A stretch of DNA of 64,000 bases from Lachnospiraceae bacterium. GTDB taxonomy: Bacteria; Bacillota; Clostridia; Lachnospirales; Lachnospiraceae. Shown one piece after another: positions 15,816 through 24,116 of this stretch. The position numbers and the translations under genes were made by a program. Every line of letters starts with the position of its first letter. The stretch's first letter is position 1. The stretch lies in contig JAAUZH010000037.1 in NCBI GenBank assembly GCA_014804675.1, positions 1-64,000 on the forward strand, in the 5' to 3' direction. The notes under the pieces are model-generated. The model did not search any database. It was not told the origin of the DNA and worked only from the letters and a program-made list of their open reading frames with translations.

Positions 15816-16571
15816 TTATTGTTTCAATTCTTTTCTTTTTTCTTTAATCCCATTTAAAATCATCTGTTTCTTTTCCACTACCTTATTTTTATCCATAGGT
15901 TCAATTCCCTCCAGGGGATAGGGAAGTCCCAGCTTTTCATATTTGGGTTTTCCCATCGTGTGATAGGGAAGCACATCCAGAGCCTTTAAGGTTTTTAATC
16001 CTCCTATAAAATAGCCAAGCTTAAACAAATAATCATCATTATCTGTAATCGTAGGAACCACTACATGACGAATCCAGATATCCACTCCCCGATCCGATAA
16101 ATATTCGGCAAAAGCCAGAATGCCATCATTGGGCTGTTTGGTAAGCTTTTTATGTTCTTCCGGATCAATATGCTTAATATCCAGCATAACCAGATCGGTA
16201 AGCTCCATTAAGGCATCCAGCTTGGCAATTAGAGCTTCGTTCTGGGGCTTGAAAACGATTCCCGAAGTATCAATGCATGTATGGATATCATGCTTTTTTG
16301 CTTCGGTAAACAGCTCTGTCAGAAAATCAATCTGCAGCAAAGGCTCACCTCCGGTAACTGTAATGCCGCCGCCTTTATAAAAGCTCCGGTTTCTTTCGAA
16401 TTCATCAATGATTTCGGAAACCTCCATCTGTTTTCCGCCTTCCGTACTCCAAGTGTCTGGATTGTGGCAGTAGGCGCAACGCATGGGACAGCCCTGAACA
16501 AAAACTACAAAACGCACACCGGGACCGTCAACTGTACCGAAGCTTTCTAAAGAATGTATTCTTCCGCTCAT
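15816..16571 (-). CDS. pflA: Pyruvate formate-lyase activating enzyme
   Basis: 251 aa radical-SAM enzyme that installs the glycyl radical on PFL. The CX3CX2C cluster motif is C28, C32, C35 (GCPMRCAYCHNP), with GGEPLLQ, and the conserved start GRIHSLESFGTVDGPGVRFVVF. The ATG follows AATGAGGAATAAAC. It is downstream of the PFL genes on the same strand, separated by the terminator at 16820-16857 and an imperfect inverted repeat, so it probably has its own promoter. Its substrate should be the separate 81-aa glycyl-radical protein. Confidence 0.96.
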   Translation of the reverse strand: MSGRIHSLESFGTVDGPGVRFVVFVQGCPMRCAYCHNPDTWSTEGGKQMEVSEIIDEFERNRSFYKGGGITVTGGEPLLQIDFLTELFTEAKKHDIHTCIDTSGIVFKPQNEALIAKLDALMELTDLVMLDIKHIDPEEHKKLTKQPNDGILAFAEYLSDRGVDIWIRHVVVPTITDNDDYLFKLGYFIGGLKTLKALDVLPYHTMGKPKYEKLGLPYPLEGIEPMDKNKVVEKKQMILNGIKEKRKELKQ

Positions 16572-16675
16572 GTTTATTCCTCATTTCTTTTTGTTTTTCC
16601 TTATTATTCCTTTTTCTAGTGTAACATATTCTTGTTAAGAAAACCAGTTATCGGAAAGAGAAAGTTTGGAGTGAT

Positions 16676-16820
16676 TGTAAAGAGGTTAGGGGGTTGGATA
16701 AGAGGACGTGGGAGCCGGCATGGCATAGGATAGTCTTATGGGCACGCTTTCGCTCTGCAAAGACTACTATATGATATGCCTCCTCCTACGTCCTCCAATC
16801 AAAACCCCCTCCACCTTTCA
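16676..16820. repeat. Imperfect long inverted repeat, copy 1, with shared loop motif
   Basis: Left arm about 16676-16738 and right arm about 16760-16820 are roughly complementary, best over the 35 bases 16700-16734 against 16761-16795, counting G-T pairs. The loop contains GGCACGCTTTCGCTCTGC (16741-16758) continuing CAA, which also occurs at 27471-27488 in the long palindrome. Arm sequences of the two elements are unrelated. Here no target duplication was seen. It lies between the pfl operon terminator and pflA. Confidence 0.7.
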
Positions 16821-16857
16821 AAAAAAGACACCCGGCAGGATTTTCCCACCAGATGCC
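16820..16857 (-). terminator. Terminator of the split PFL operon
   Basis: On the minus strand an 11-bp stem (plus-strand bases 16847-16857 against 16827-16837, with several G-T pairs) is followed by seven T (16826-16820). It ends the operon pflB-small protein-radical subunit. Confidence 0.75.
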
Positions 16858-16929
16858 CTTTTATCACTTTATTTCATTTTTCACAAGTTACTTCTACTTG
16901 CAAACCCATACCCACTCTAATATCTTCAA

Positions 16930-17175
16930 TTAGATGGATTCATGGAAAGTACGAGAGATAACATCTGCCTGTTGTTCCGGTGTTAACTTGATGAAGTTAA
17001 CAGCATATCCGGATACGCGGATTGTTAACTGTGGATAGTTCTCTGGATGCTTCTGAGCATCTAACAGGGTATCTCTGTTTAATACATTTACGTTAAGATG
17101 ATGTCCGCCTTTCGTTGCGTAACCATCTAATAAGTTTACTAAGTTATCTACTTGAGCTGAATTTACTTCTGACAT
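16930..17175 (-). CDS. Glycyl-radical subunit of split pyruvate formate-lyase (GrcA-like)
   Basis: 81 aa. It corresponds to the last 80 residues of a normal [54 protein letters not shown]. The radical glycine is Gly56 in RVSGYAV. It resembles the E. coli spare-part protein GrcA (YfiD), but here the large PFL gene in the same operon lacks this domain altogether, so this should be an obligatory subunit rather than a repair part. It has its own ribosome site (AGGAGGTAATTATT) and is the last gene of the operon. PflA should activate it. Confidence 0.93.
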   Translation of the reverse strand: MSEVNSAQVDNLVNLLDGYATKGGHHLNVNVLNRDTLLDAQKHPENYPQLTIRVSGYAVNFIKLTPEQQADVISRTFHESI

Positions 17176-17208
17176 AATAATTACCTCCTGATATTTTTAT
17201 TTGTTTGA

Positions 17209-17409
17209 TTATTCGTAGTCATCCAAACCCTGATGCAGGGTAGGTACGCTACATGCTAGTGGGGTTCTGGAACAATCCGTACATCCCATAGTCTGAACAT
17301 CTTTGTTTTTGTTGTTCTCATCAACGTCCACGTTTAAGTGTCCTACCCCGCGGGTAACGCCGGAATCCAGCATTTTGATAAGATCATCAATCATTTCATC
17401 ATCATTCAT
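17209..17409 (-). CDS. Small Cys-containing protein between the PFL subunit genes
   Basis: 66 aa, unrecognised as a named family. Its first half (IDDLIKMLDSGVTRGVGHLNVDV) aligns with the start of the glycyl-radical subunit ([23 protein letters not shown]). After that it lacks the RVSGYAV radical site and instead has MGCTDCSRTPLACSVPTLHQ, with Cys43, Cys46 and Cys53, and an acidic end. It has a clear ribosome site (AAGGAGGCCCAAT) and lies 42 bases after the large subunit and 33 before the radical subunit. It may occupy the same docking site on PFL, protect or tune it, or carry a metal; all of this is inference. Confidence 0.85.
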   Translation of the reverse strand: MNDDEMIDDLIKMLDSGVTRGVGHLNVDVDENNKNKDVQTMGCTDCSRTPLACSVPTLHQGLDDYE

Positions 17410-17451
17410 ATTGGGCCTCCTTGTATGCTCAATACCTTCGATTCAAGAAAA

Positions 17452-19491
17452 TTATTTGCTTAAATCTAATTCGATATCACCAGCAAATACCTGATCATCT
17501 TTACCAAGAGCGCCAGGAATAATAGAGAACGTATTGGAAATACCGTCCTGTGCATCCTTGAATGGAAGCTTTGCAACAGAAGCTAAAGAAGCTACTGCAC
17601 CATGAGTATCACGTCCATGCATTGGGTTAGCGCCTGGAGCAAATGGCTGTCCTTTCTTACGTCCGTCAGGTGTGTTTCCTGTTGCCTTACCATAGGTTAC
17701 GTTAGAAGTAATTGTTAAGATGGATGTTGTAGGAACACCATTTCTGTAAGTGTGGTGTCTTCTCACTGCAGTCATGAACTTATGAACGATTTCCTGTGCG
17801 ATTAAGTCAACACGGTCATCATCATTACCATATTTCGGGAATTCACCTGTTGTCTTAAAGTCAACGATAACTCCGTCTTCATCACGGATAGCTTCTACCT
17901 TTGCGTATTTGATAGCGGATAAAGAGTCAGCTACGATTGACAGACCTGCAACACCTGTTGCAAAGTAACGTTTTACATCTCTGTCATGTAAAGCCATCTG
18001 AGCTCTTTCATAGCAATATTTATCATGCATATAGTGGATGATGTTCAAAGTATTTACATATACGTCTGCCTGCCATTCCATCATATCGATGAACTTGGAC
18101 ATAACATCATCATAATCAAGTACATCGCCTTCAACCGGACGATATTTAGGACCAACCTGTTTCTTGCTGACTTCATCAACACCGCCGTTTAAAGCGTACA
18201 GCAGACACTTAGCCAGGTTTGCACGAGCGCCGAAGAACTGCATTTCCTTACCGATAACCATAGAAGATACGCAGCATGCGATACCGTAATCATCACCATG
18301 TGTCACTCTCATTAAGTCATCATTTTCGTACTGGATGGAAGAAGTCTTGATGGACATCTTAGCACAGAACTTTTTCCAGCCTTCCGGAAGTCTTGTAGAC
18401 CAGAGAACAGTTAAGTTTGGTTCTGGAGAAGGTCCTAAGTTATTTAATGTGTTCAAGTAACGGAAGGACATCTTGGATACCATGTGACGGCCGTCAACAC
18501 CAACACCGCCAAGAGATTCTGTAACCCATACTGGATCGCCGGCAAAAATCTGGTTGTATTCCGGAGTACGTGCGAATTTGATGCATCTTAACTTCATAAT
18601 GAAGTGATCAACGAATTCCTGAATCTGTTCTTCTGTAAAGGTACCATTTGCAAGGTCTCTTTCTGCAAAGCAGTCAAGGAAGGTGGAAGTACGTCCAAGA
18701 GACATAGCAGCTCCATTCTGTTCCTTTACTGCACAAAGATAACCAAAATAAGTAGCCTGAATAGCTTCCTGTACATTTGTAGCAGGTTTGGAAATATCGC
18801 AGCCGTAAGAAGCAGCCATTTCCTTCATCATCTTAAGAGCGGTCATCTGCTCGGAAATTTCTTCACGAAGACGGATTACGTCATCTGTCATAACACGTCC
18901 TGTGGAATCCTTTTGCTCCTGCTTGTCTTCAATCAGTCTGTCGATACCGTATAAAGCGATACGTCTGTAGTCACCAATGATACGTCCGCGGCCGTAAGCA
19001 TCTGGAAGACCGGTAATGATGTGAGCGGAACGGCATGTTCTCATTTCCTGATTGTAAGCATCGAAAACACCTGCATTGTGTGTTTTTCTGTGAGTTGAGA
19101 AAAATTCGCTGATTTCCGGATCAACTTCATAACCGTTGTCGGAACAAGCCTTTTCTGCCATACGTATACCGCCATAAGGCTGTAAAGAACGCTTGAAAGG
19201 TTTGTCTGTCTGGAAACCTACGATTGTTTCCTTGTCTTTGTTTAAGTATCCTGGGCCATGGGAAGTAATTGTGGAAATTACTTTTGTATCCATGTCGAGA
19301 ACACCGCCTGCTTCACGTTCCTGCTTCTGCAGATCAAGTACCTGTGCCCATAAATCCTTTGTGTTTTGTGTAGGTCCTGCTAAGAAAGTATCATCTCCGT
19401 CATAAGGATGGTAGTTCTTCTGGATGAAATCACGTACGTTGATTTCACTTTCCCATTTGCCACCTACAAAATCTTTCCATTCTGGTCTCAT
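17452..19491 (-). CDS. pflB: Pyruvate formate-lyase large subunit, lacking the glycyl-radical domain
   Basis: 679 aa. Converts pyruvate and CoA to acetyl-CoA and formate. It has the PFL N-terminus ([16 protein letters not shown]), [17 protein letters not shown] and the catalytic pair Cys406-Cys407 in GIACCVSSM. It ends [17 protein letters not shown], right where a normal approximately 760-aa PFL continues into the glycyl-radical region. The missing part is supplied by the 81-aa protein two genes downstream. The stop is followed by a new ribosome site and gene, so this is a true split and not a sequencing frameshift. First gene of the operon with a strong promoter. Confidence 0.95.
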   Translation of the reverse strand: MRPEWKDFVGGKWESEINVRDFIQKNYHPYDGDDTFLAGPTQNTKDLWAQVLDLQKQEREAGGVLDMDTKVISTITSHGPGYLNKDKETIVGFQTDKPFKRSLQPYGGIRMAEKACSDNGYEVDPEISEFFSTHRKTHNAGVFDAYNQEMRTCRSAHIITGLPDAYGRGRIIGDYRRIALYGIDRLIEDKQEQKDSTGRVMTDDVIRLREEISEQMTALKMMKEMAASYGCDISKPATNVQEAIQATYFGYLCAVKEQNGAAMSLGRTSTFLDCFAERDLANGTFTEEQIQEFVDHFIMKLRCIKFARTPEYNQIFAGDPVWVTESLGGVGVDGRHMVSKMSFRYLNTLNNLGPSPEPNLTVLWSTRLPEGWKKFCAKMSIKTSSIQYENDDLMRVTHGDDYGIACCVSSMVIGKEMQFFGARANLAKCLLYALNGGVDEVSKKQVGPKYRPVEGDVLDYDDVMSKFIDMMEWQADVYVNTLNIIHYMHDKYCYERAQMALHDRDVKRYFATGVAGLSIVADSLSAIKYAKVEAIRDEDGVIVDFKTTGEFPKYGNDDDRVDLIAQEIVHKFMTAVRRHHTYRNGVPTTSILTITSNVTYGKATGNTPDGRKKGQPFAPGANPMHGRDTHGAVASLASVAKLPFKDAQDGISNTFSIIPGALGKDDQVFAGDIELDLSK

Positions 19492-19526
19492 TTTGAAATA
19501 GCCTCCTATTATAAAAATTTGTTAAA

Positions 19527-19543
19527 GCGGCTGTAAAAGCCGC
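19527..19543 (-). promoter_or_regulatory. Leader hairpin of the pfl operon
   Basis: GCGGCT (19527-19532) pairs with AGCCGC (19538-19543) in the 5' untranslated region, about 35 bases before the pflB start. On the minus strand it is followed by TTTAACAAATTTTT, so it might attenuate or protect the mRNA. Confidence 0.4.
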
Positions 19544-19595
19544 CAGTCACTAGATGTGTAACGTCCCCAATAGCTGTGAGAACTTTATATGTCAT

Positions 19596-19624
19596 ATTAT
19601 ATGTCAATCTTTGTATACAGTCAA
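19596..19624 (-). promoter_or_regulatory. Promoter of the split PFL operon
   Basis: Minus strand: TTGACT (plus 19619-19624), 17 bases, TATAAT (plus 19596-19601), near consensus. It gives a leader of about 95 bases with the hairpin at 19527-19543. The intergenic region to 19798 also holds the divergent promoter of the DUF1858 gene. Confidence 0.8.
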
Positions 19625-19694
19625 GAAAACCTATGTACTTTTTTACGTACAAGAAGTTAAAAATTTGTAAAATTTTTTCGATAAAAATGTCAGG

Positions 19695-19723
19695 TTGATA
19701 AAAAAGGAAGATAGAGTTATACT
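19695..19723 (+). promoter_or_regulatory. Promoter of the DUF1858 gene
   Basis: TTGATA (19695-19700), 17 bases, TATACT (19718-19723), about 70 bases upstream of the start codon and divergent from the pfl promoter. Confidence 0.65.
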
Positions 19724-19798
19724 AGCTATTGTAGGTATAGATTCCCGTATAAATCGGGAGAAGAAAAATAATAATAAGAGTCCAAGGAGGAAAATAGA

Positions 19799-19993
19799 AT
19801 GGCAGACTTAACAAAGGAAATGACAATTGGAGAAATTCTACAGATAAATCCAAATGCAGCGCCTGTTTTAATGGAAATGGGAATGCACTGTCTGGGCTGT
19901 CCGTCCGCACAGGGCGAGTCGTTGGAAATGGCAGCAATGGTTCATGGAATGGATATTGATGAATTGATGGACAAGATAAATGCAGCTTCTTAA
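19799..19993 (+). CDS. DUF1858 redox-type small protein
   Basis: 64 aa. [45 protein letters not shown] is the DUF1858 pattern ('hybrid-cluster-associated disulfide' type), with a CLGC motif at residues about 30-33 that could form a redox disulfide or bind a ligand. The ATG follows AAGGAGGAAAATAGA. The gene is monocistronic and divergent from the PFL operon, which suggests an anaerobic redox role, not proven. The terminator stem overlaps its stop codon. Confidence 0.9.
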   Translation: MADLTKEMTIGEILQINPNAAPVLMEMGMHCLGCPSAQGESLEMAAMVHGMDIDELMDKINAAS

Positions 19994-20009
19994 TCAGAAG
20001 CTGCATTTA
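19980..20009. terminator. Bidirectional terminator between DUF1858 gene and mecA
   Basis: ATGCAGCTTCT (19980-19990) pairs with AGAAGCTGCAT (19996-20006); the loop contains the stop codon of the DUF1858 gene. It lies between convergent genes and has short A/T tracts on both sides. Confidence 0.8.
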
Positions 20010-20039
20010 TAAATTTCCTGACAATTCCTAATAAAGCGA

Positions 20040-20828
20040 TTAGATTTGTGTTAATGCCTGAAGAGCATTCTTCTGACAGATGACCTCAAGATGCTCTTCC
20101 AAAAAGGCTCTGTTCGTGTCCGTGCATTTTTCAATCTTCCCATATTCAGAAAGGGTATTGCATACCCGGGTAAAATCTTCAACAGTATGGGAACCCTGTT
20201 CCAGCAATATCTTGTAGGTGTCGTTAGATATATCCTTGTAAAGGGTATTTTCACCTTCATAAAGGCCTTCCAGCACGTGGGCAGCTCTTGTGACTACCTG
20301 AAAGCTTGGAAAAGAATAGAGCTTTAAAGTGCTGGCTGCATTGTTCATGGCAGCAGCCTTTTTTCTTTCTGGCGGAACAGAAGTCTTCGCATCTTTTTCC
20401 TCATTGGGATTTTCCGGCAGATTGTCTATTTTAGTATCATGAAGTTTCTTGAATAAATCAAGGATATCATCTGCATCTCCTTTTGACGGCAATAAGGCAT
20501 CCGTCTCATCCCAGTCCTCTTCATCGCTGTCGGAATGAACGGAGGGAGCAAATTTGGAAAAGCGGGTATCTAATTCCTCCGGATCCTCTACCTTTGTAAT
20601 AATCAGGACGATGCATTCGGAATTCAGAGGTATAGCTTCTATCATAAGGGGAATGTCCTCTGCTTCAAACCCGAATTCAAAAGAAGCCTGCTGCATCATA
20701 TCCCGGAATAAATTTTTTGCCTTTTCAGTGCCGTATGCCAGTTCACTGATTTTCAGCTGCCTGTCTATTAAGTCGGCTTTTGTCAATGTACAACGTATTT
20801 GGTGATCGTTCACTTTTTCGATTTTCAT
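20040..20828 (-). CDS. mecA: Adaptor protein MecA
   Basis: 262 aa adaptor that delivers proteins to the ClpC-ClpP protease and helps assemble ClpC. The N-terminal substrate-binding domain starts MKIEKVNDHQIRCTLTKADL and includes DLIDRQLKISELAYGTEKAKNLFRDMM. An acidic linker (DSDEEDWDET) is followed by the C-terminal ClpC-binding domain (SFPSFQVVTRAAHVLEGLYEGENTLYK). In Bacillus it controls competence and development. The ATG is preceded by AAAAAGGATGTGATAAT on the minus strand. Confidence 0.93.
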   Translation of the reverse strand: MKIEKVNDHQIRCTLTKADLIDRQLKISELAYGTEKAKNLFRDMMQQASFEFGFEAEDIPLMIEAIPLNSECIVLIITKVEDPEELDTRFSKFAPSVHSDSDEEDWDETDALLPSKGDADDILDLFKKLHDTKIDNLPENPNEEKDAKTSVPPERKKAAAMNNAASTLKLYSFPSFQVVTRAAHVLEGLYEGENTLYKDISNDTYKILLEQGSHTVEDFTRVCNTLSEYGKIEKCTDTNRAFLEEHLEVICQKNALQALTQI

Positions 20829-20894
20829 ATTATCACATCCTTTTTTGAAAACTTAGAAAAGTCCCGTTTTTTGCTTATATATTATGATAAAAAC

Positions 20895-20923
20895 ATATTA
20901 TACTTTATCATTTATCAAGTCAA
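20895..20923 (-). promoter_or_regulatory. Promoter of mecA
   Basis: Minus strand TTGACT (plus 20918-20923) with TAATAT (plus 20895-20900) at 17 bases; an overlapping TATAAT (plus 20897-20902) is at 15 bases. Leader of about 60 bases. Confidence 0.55.
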
Positions 20924-20972
20924 TAGCAGTTGGTTCCAGTTTAAGAAAATTTTAGAAATTTTTACAAAAGGC

Positions 20973-21001
20973 TTGCAAAATCGACAGGAATCATTTATGC
21001 T
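20973..21001 (+). promoter_or_regulatory. Promoter in front of the hairpin series
   Basis: TTGCAA (20973-20978), 17 bases, TATGCT (20996-21001). Transcription would start near 21008, immediately before the first of five hairpins, and no protein gene begins nearby. Confidence 0.45.
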
Positions 21002-21007
21002 TTCTTT

Positions 21008-21180
21008 AGAGATGCTTCCAGACTAATATCTGGACTCGTTTTATAAAACGGGAACAGTAAAAGAAAGGAGGCCGGATAAAAGCTTATATATTGATAAGTA
21101 TCTAAAAGCAGAACAGCGGGACGCCGCTTCTTGGTTCGAGTTATTCGAACGTGTTTAAAGCCAGGTGCTTTAAGTCTTAA
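21008..21180 (+). other. Hairpin series, candidate non-coding RNA or long leader
   Basis: Five small perfect inverted repeats follow one another: 21017-21034 (6 bp), 21037-21050 (7 bp), 21115-21128 (5 bp, loop GACG), 21134-21150 (6 bp, GTTCGA/TCGAAC) and 21155-21173 (7 bp, TTAAAGC/GCTTTAA). A promoter stands just upstream. I compared it by eye with 6S, tmRNA, SRP, RNase P and several riboswitches and recognised none. The rest of the gene-free stretch 20829-21596 holds a 17-base word shared with the uvrB upstream region (21099-21115), direct repeats GAAAAGCCGGT near 21376 and 21396, and a TGGAAACA/TGTTTCCA stem (21425-21473). Confidence 0.35.
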
Positions 21181-21543
21181 TATATTCCCAAATAATTCCA
21201 ATTATAATTCAAAAACAAGACAAGAAAACTATATTTTTATCAAAGGTTTGGAACATCTCTGTTTTTTTCTACAATGTTTAGTATCGGCACATATTAAAAT
21301 CTTATAATTATTTTTTTTACAATTTGCAAAATATATCACAGAACCTTTTTTTGGTAACAAAGCAAATAAAGTAAGAAAAGCCGGTACCTGCTTATGAAAA
21401 GCCGGTGCTTTCGGGAGTGTTGCTATGGAAACAAATAAAAACACATGAAAGTCCCTCAGGGTCAATGTTTCCACGGTGCCTGCAGGAAAATATGAAAAAA
21501 GCAGGCGGGATTGGGGAGTAAAGCACTAAAATGTAAAATTGTA

Positions 21544-21572
21544 ATGACTATGGTCGATTTTTCTGATATAAT
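21544..21572 (+). promoter_or_regulatory. Promoter of the GH18/SH3 gene
   Basis: ATGACT (21544-21549), 17 bases, TATAAT (21567-21572); start of transcription would leave a short leader with GGAGGG before the ATG at 21597. Confidence 0.6.
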
Positions 21573-21596
21573 CAAAGAACAATTGGAGGGCATAGC

Positions 21597-23306
21597 ATGA
21601 AGCAGATAAAACAAAAAATGATACCGATTATAATAGCAGTGGTTTTAATTATCCTGATTGTGATTATTGGGCTGTTTTCCGGTATCATGGAAAAGTATTC
21701 CTATTCCGATGAAAGAATGGATTTAAATGAATACTTTCAAGTATATACAGAAAAGGAGCTTTCTATTCTTTGGGAAGATGATTTCCTTGAAGAAAAAGGA
21801 ATCGTACAAAACGGGACCTGTTACCTTCCCCTTGACATGGTACAGGCTTACTTAAACAGCCGGTTTTACTTTGACGCAGGAGAAAACCTTCTTATATATA
21901 CTACTCCCACGGAAATAATTCGTGCATATGCAGGAGAAAATGTCTATGCTGTAGATGGAGTTGAATTTCCAATCGATTACCAGGCGGCATTGGTGGAAGA
22001 GGAAATTCCTTATATAGCAGTGGACTTCGTGAAGCTTTATGCGAATTTTTATTATGAAGTATTCCAGGAGCCCAATCGCATTGAAATTTATAAGGAAAGT
22101 GCAACGGTGACGGTTGCGGATATAAAAAAGAATGCAAAGATACGTTACCAGGGCGGAATAAAAAGCCCTATTTTGGAAGACTTGCAAAAGGGAGATACCG
22201 TTACGGTCTTAGAAACAATGGAAAAGTGGTCTAAAGTAAAAACCGCTGATTCTGTAATCGGGTATGTGGAAAATAAGCGATTGACGGATGAGCGTGATTT
22301 TGACAGAACGGTGGCGCTCACTGTGGAAGAGCCCGTTTACACCTCGCTCAATAAGGATTATCCGATTAATCTGGTATGGCATATGGTGACCAATCCGGTA
22401 GCCAACGGCAATGTGGAAGGATTGCTTGCCAATACGAAGGCAATCAATACGATTTCACCTACCTGGTTTGCCTTAAGTGACAATGAAGGAAATTTTACGT
22501 CTCTGGCGGATAAGAGCTATGTGGATTTCATGCACCAGAGGGGAATTGAAGTATGGGCGCTGATTGATAATTTTACAGGGCGTATCGAGGGAGAAGCCGT
22601 TAACACGAAGGAGATTTTGACCAGTACTACAAAACGCACTTATTTAATACAGAATCTAATGGAACAGATTCTTGCAAATGGTATTGACGGCATCAATGTG
22701 GATTTTGAGCAGGTGCCAAGAGAGGCAGGAGAGGATTATATACAGTTTTTAAGGGAATTATCCATTGTCTGCCGCCGAAATGGTGTGGTACTGTCTGTGG
22801 ATAATTATGTTCCCACGGAATATACCGCATATTATAATAGGAAGGAACAGGGAATGCTTGCGGATTATATAATTATCATGGGATATGATGAGCATTACTC
22901 CAGTTCTGATATTGGTTCCATAGCTTCCATCAATTATGTGGAAAATGGAATTAAGAACACGCTGGAGGAAGTGCCTAAGGAGAAGGTAATCAATGCAATC
23001 CCATTTTATACGGGGATTTGGGCAACTACAAGCGGTACGACTACTGTGGATAAAGTGAGCATGTCTTATGGAGAAAGTTTTATGACGGAGAATGGCGGTA
23101 CTGCTAATTGGGATGAAGTAACCTGCCAGAATTATACTACATTCCAGGTAGATGACACGATTTATCAGATATGGCTGGAAGATGAGGAATCCATACAGAC
23201 CAAGTTAAATGTAATGAAAAATTATGATATTGCCGGAGTGGCAGGATGGAGGCTGGGCCTTGAGAAGCCGGAAGTGTGGGAGCTCATAGAAGCATATCTG
23301 CAATAG
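21597..23306 (+). CDS. GH18-family glycoside hydrolase with SH3 domain
   Basis: 569 aa. One N-terminal membrane helix (about residues 9-30) anchors or exports it. A region resembling the copper-amine-oxidase N-terminal/stalk repeat follows (GTCYLPLDMVQAYLNSRFYF), then an SH3-like wall-binding domain (KNAKIRYQGGIKSPILEDLQKGDTVTVLE, about 185-230). The C-terminal half is a GH18 barrel with the catalytic DGINVDFEQ and Glu371. Relatives include spore-cortex and wall N-acetylglucosaminidases such as SleL/YaaH. It is followed by a CwlD-type amidase, so a role in spore cortex or cell-wall remodelling is likely. Confidence 0.88.
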   Translation: MKQIKQKMIPIIIAVVLIILIVIIGLFSGIMEKYSYSDERMDLNEYFQVYTEKELSILWEDDFLEEKGIVQNGTCYLPLDMVQAYLNSRFYFDAGENLLIYTTPTEIIRAYAGENVYAVDGVEFPIDYQAALVEEEIPYIAVDFVKLYANFYYEVFQEPNRIEIYKESATVTVADIKKNAKIRYQGGIKSPILEDLQKGDTVTVLETMEKWSKVKTADSVIGYVENKRLTDERDFDRTVALTVEEPVYTSLNKDYPINLVWHMVTNPVANGNVEGLLANTKAINTISPTWFALSDNEGNFTSLADKSYVDFMHQRGIEVWALIDNFTGRIEGEAVNTKEILTSTTKRTYLIQNLMEQILANGIDGINVDFEQVPREAGEDYIQFLRELSIVCRRNGVVLSVDNYVPTEYTAYYNRKEQGMLADYIIIMGYDEHYSSSDIGSIASINYVENGIKNTLEEVPKEKVINAIPFYTGIWATTSGTTTVDKVSMSYGESFMTENGGTANWDEVTCQNYTTFQVDDTIYQIWLEDEESIQTKLNVMKNYDIAGVAGWRLGLEKPEVWELIEAYLQ

Positions 23307-23380
23307 CCGGTCTGCTCTTTTTGGCATGAACTGTTTTTCTTTCACATACAATATAGAAAAGCCTGTGGGAAGAACCATTC

Positions 23381-24070
23381 ATGAAAAAGAGAGCAATATC
23401 AATGGCCATGACCATTATTTTTATTATTTCCATGTGCGTGCTGGCAAAAACTGCCGCTATATATACTATGTCAGATCAATTAAAGGAAAAAGAAAGAGTA
23501 GTGGTAATCGATCCGGGGCACGGTGGAAATGATCCGGGAAAGGTCGGAGTAAATGATGTGCTGGAAAAGGATATCAATTTAAAGATTGCGCTTCTTGTTA
23601 AGGTTTTTTTGGAACAGGATGATATCAGGGTCATTTTGACCAGAGATGGGGATTATGGGCTGTACGGAGAGAATGATAAAAATAAGAAGGTCATGGATAT
23701 TAAGAAACGGGTGGAAATCATTGAAACTCCCGGGACAGCTTTGGCAGTAAGCATTCACCAGAACAGTTATGGAGCGGGAGATATTACCGGCGCCCAGGTT
23801 TTCTATTTTACTCATTCAGAAGAGGGGAAAAAGGCGGCGGAAATCATGCAGGATCAGCTGATTACGGGTGTGGACCCTTCTAATCACAGAAAGGCAAAAG
23901 CAAATAATAATTATTATATATTGAAAAAATCCACGGTTCCTTCTATTATAGTGGAATGCGGCTTTCTGTCTTCTCAAACGGAAGCGGCTCTTTTGTGTGA
24001 GGAAGAATATCAGGAAAAACTGGCATGGAATATCCATCTGGCAATTATCAAGTATTTAAATCAGGATTAA
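23381..24070 (+). CDS. cwlD: N-acetylmuramoyl-L-alanine amidase, CwlD-type
   Basis: 229 aa. A zinc amidase that cuts stem peptides from muramic acid. An N-terminal signal anchor (MAMTIIFIISMCVLAKTAAIY) is followed by an Amidase_3 domain with VIDPGHGGNDPG, the Glu in EKDINLKIA, SIHQNSY and VECGFLS. The SIHQNSY version and small size match CwlD, which starts muramic-delta-lactam formation in the spore cortex and so points to an endospore former. It lies 74 bases after the GH18 gene. Confidence 0.9.
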   Translation: MKKRAISMAMTIIFIISMCVLAKTAAIYTMSDQLKEKERVVVIDPGHGGNDPGKVGVNDVLEKDINLKIALLVKVFLEQDDIRVILTRDGDYGLYGENDKNKKVMDIKKRVEIIETPGTALAVSIHQNSYGAGDITGAQVFYFTHSEEGKKAAEIMQDQLITGVDPSNHRKAKANNNYYILKKSTVPSIIVECGFLSSQTEAALLCEEEYQEKLAWNIHLAIIKYLNQD

Positions 24071-24116
24071 GATGTGATATACTCTAAAAAGTGTACTGGA
24101 AGCTGCAAAGGAGCCG

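Noticed and set aside
17410..17451. Frameshift in PFL considered instead of a true gene split
   Set aside because: The large gene ends in a clean stop, and the two small genes each have a strong ribosome site, own start and a different N-terminus; the middle protein could not arise from a single frameshift.
20799..21026. 75-aa open frame across the mecA start region
   Set aside because: AT-rich noise; overlaps the mecA start and promoter, no ribosome site.
21131..21150. GGTTCGAGTTATTCGAAC considered as a tRNA T-arm or tmRNA fragment
   Set aside because: The loop does not follow the T-loop pattern and no acceptor or anticodon stem surrounds it.
21371..21520. Possible c-di-AMP, c-di-GMP or SAM riboswitch before the GH18 gene
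   Set aside because: None of the conserved core words that I know for these classes is present, and the likely promoter is downstream of the region.
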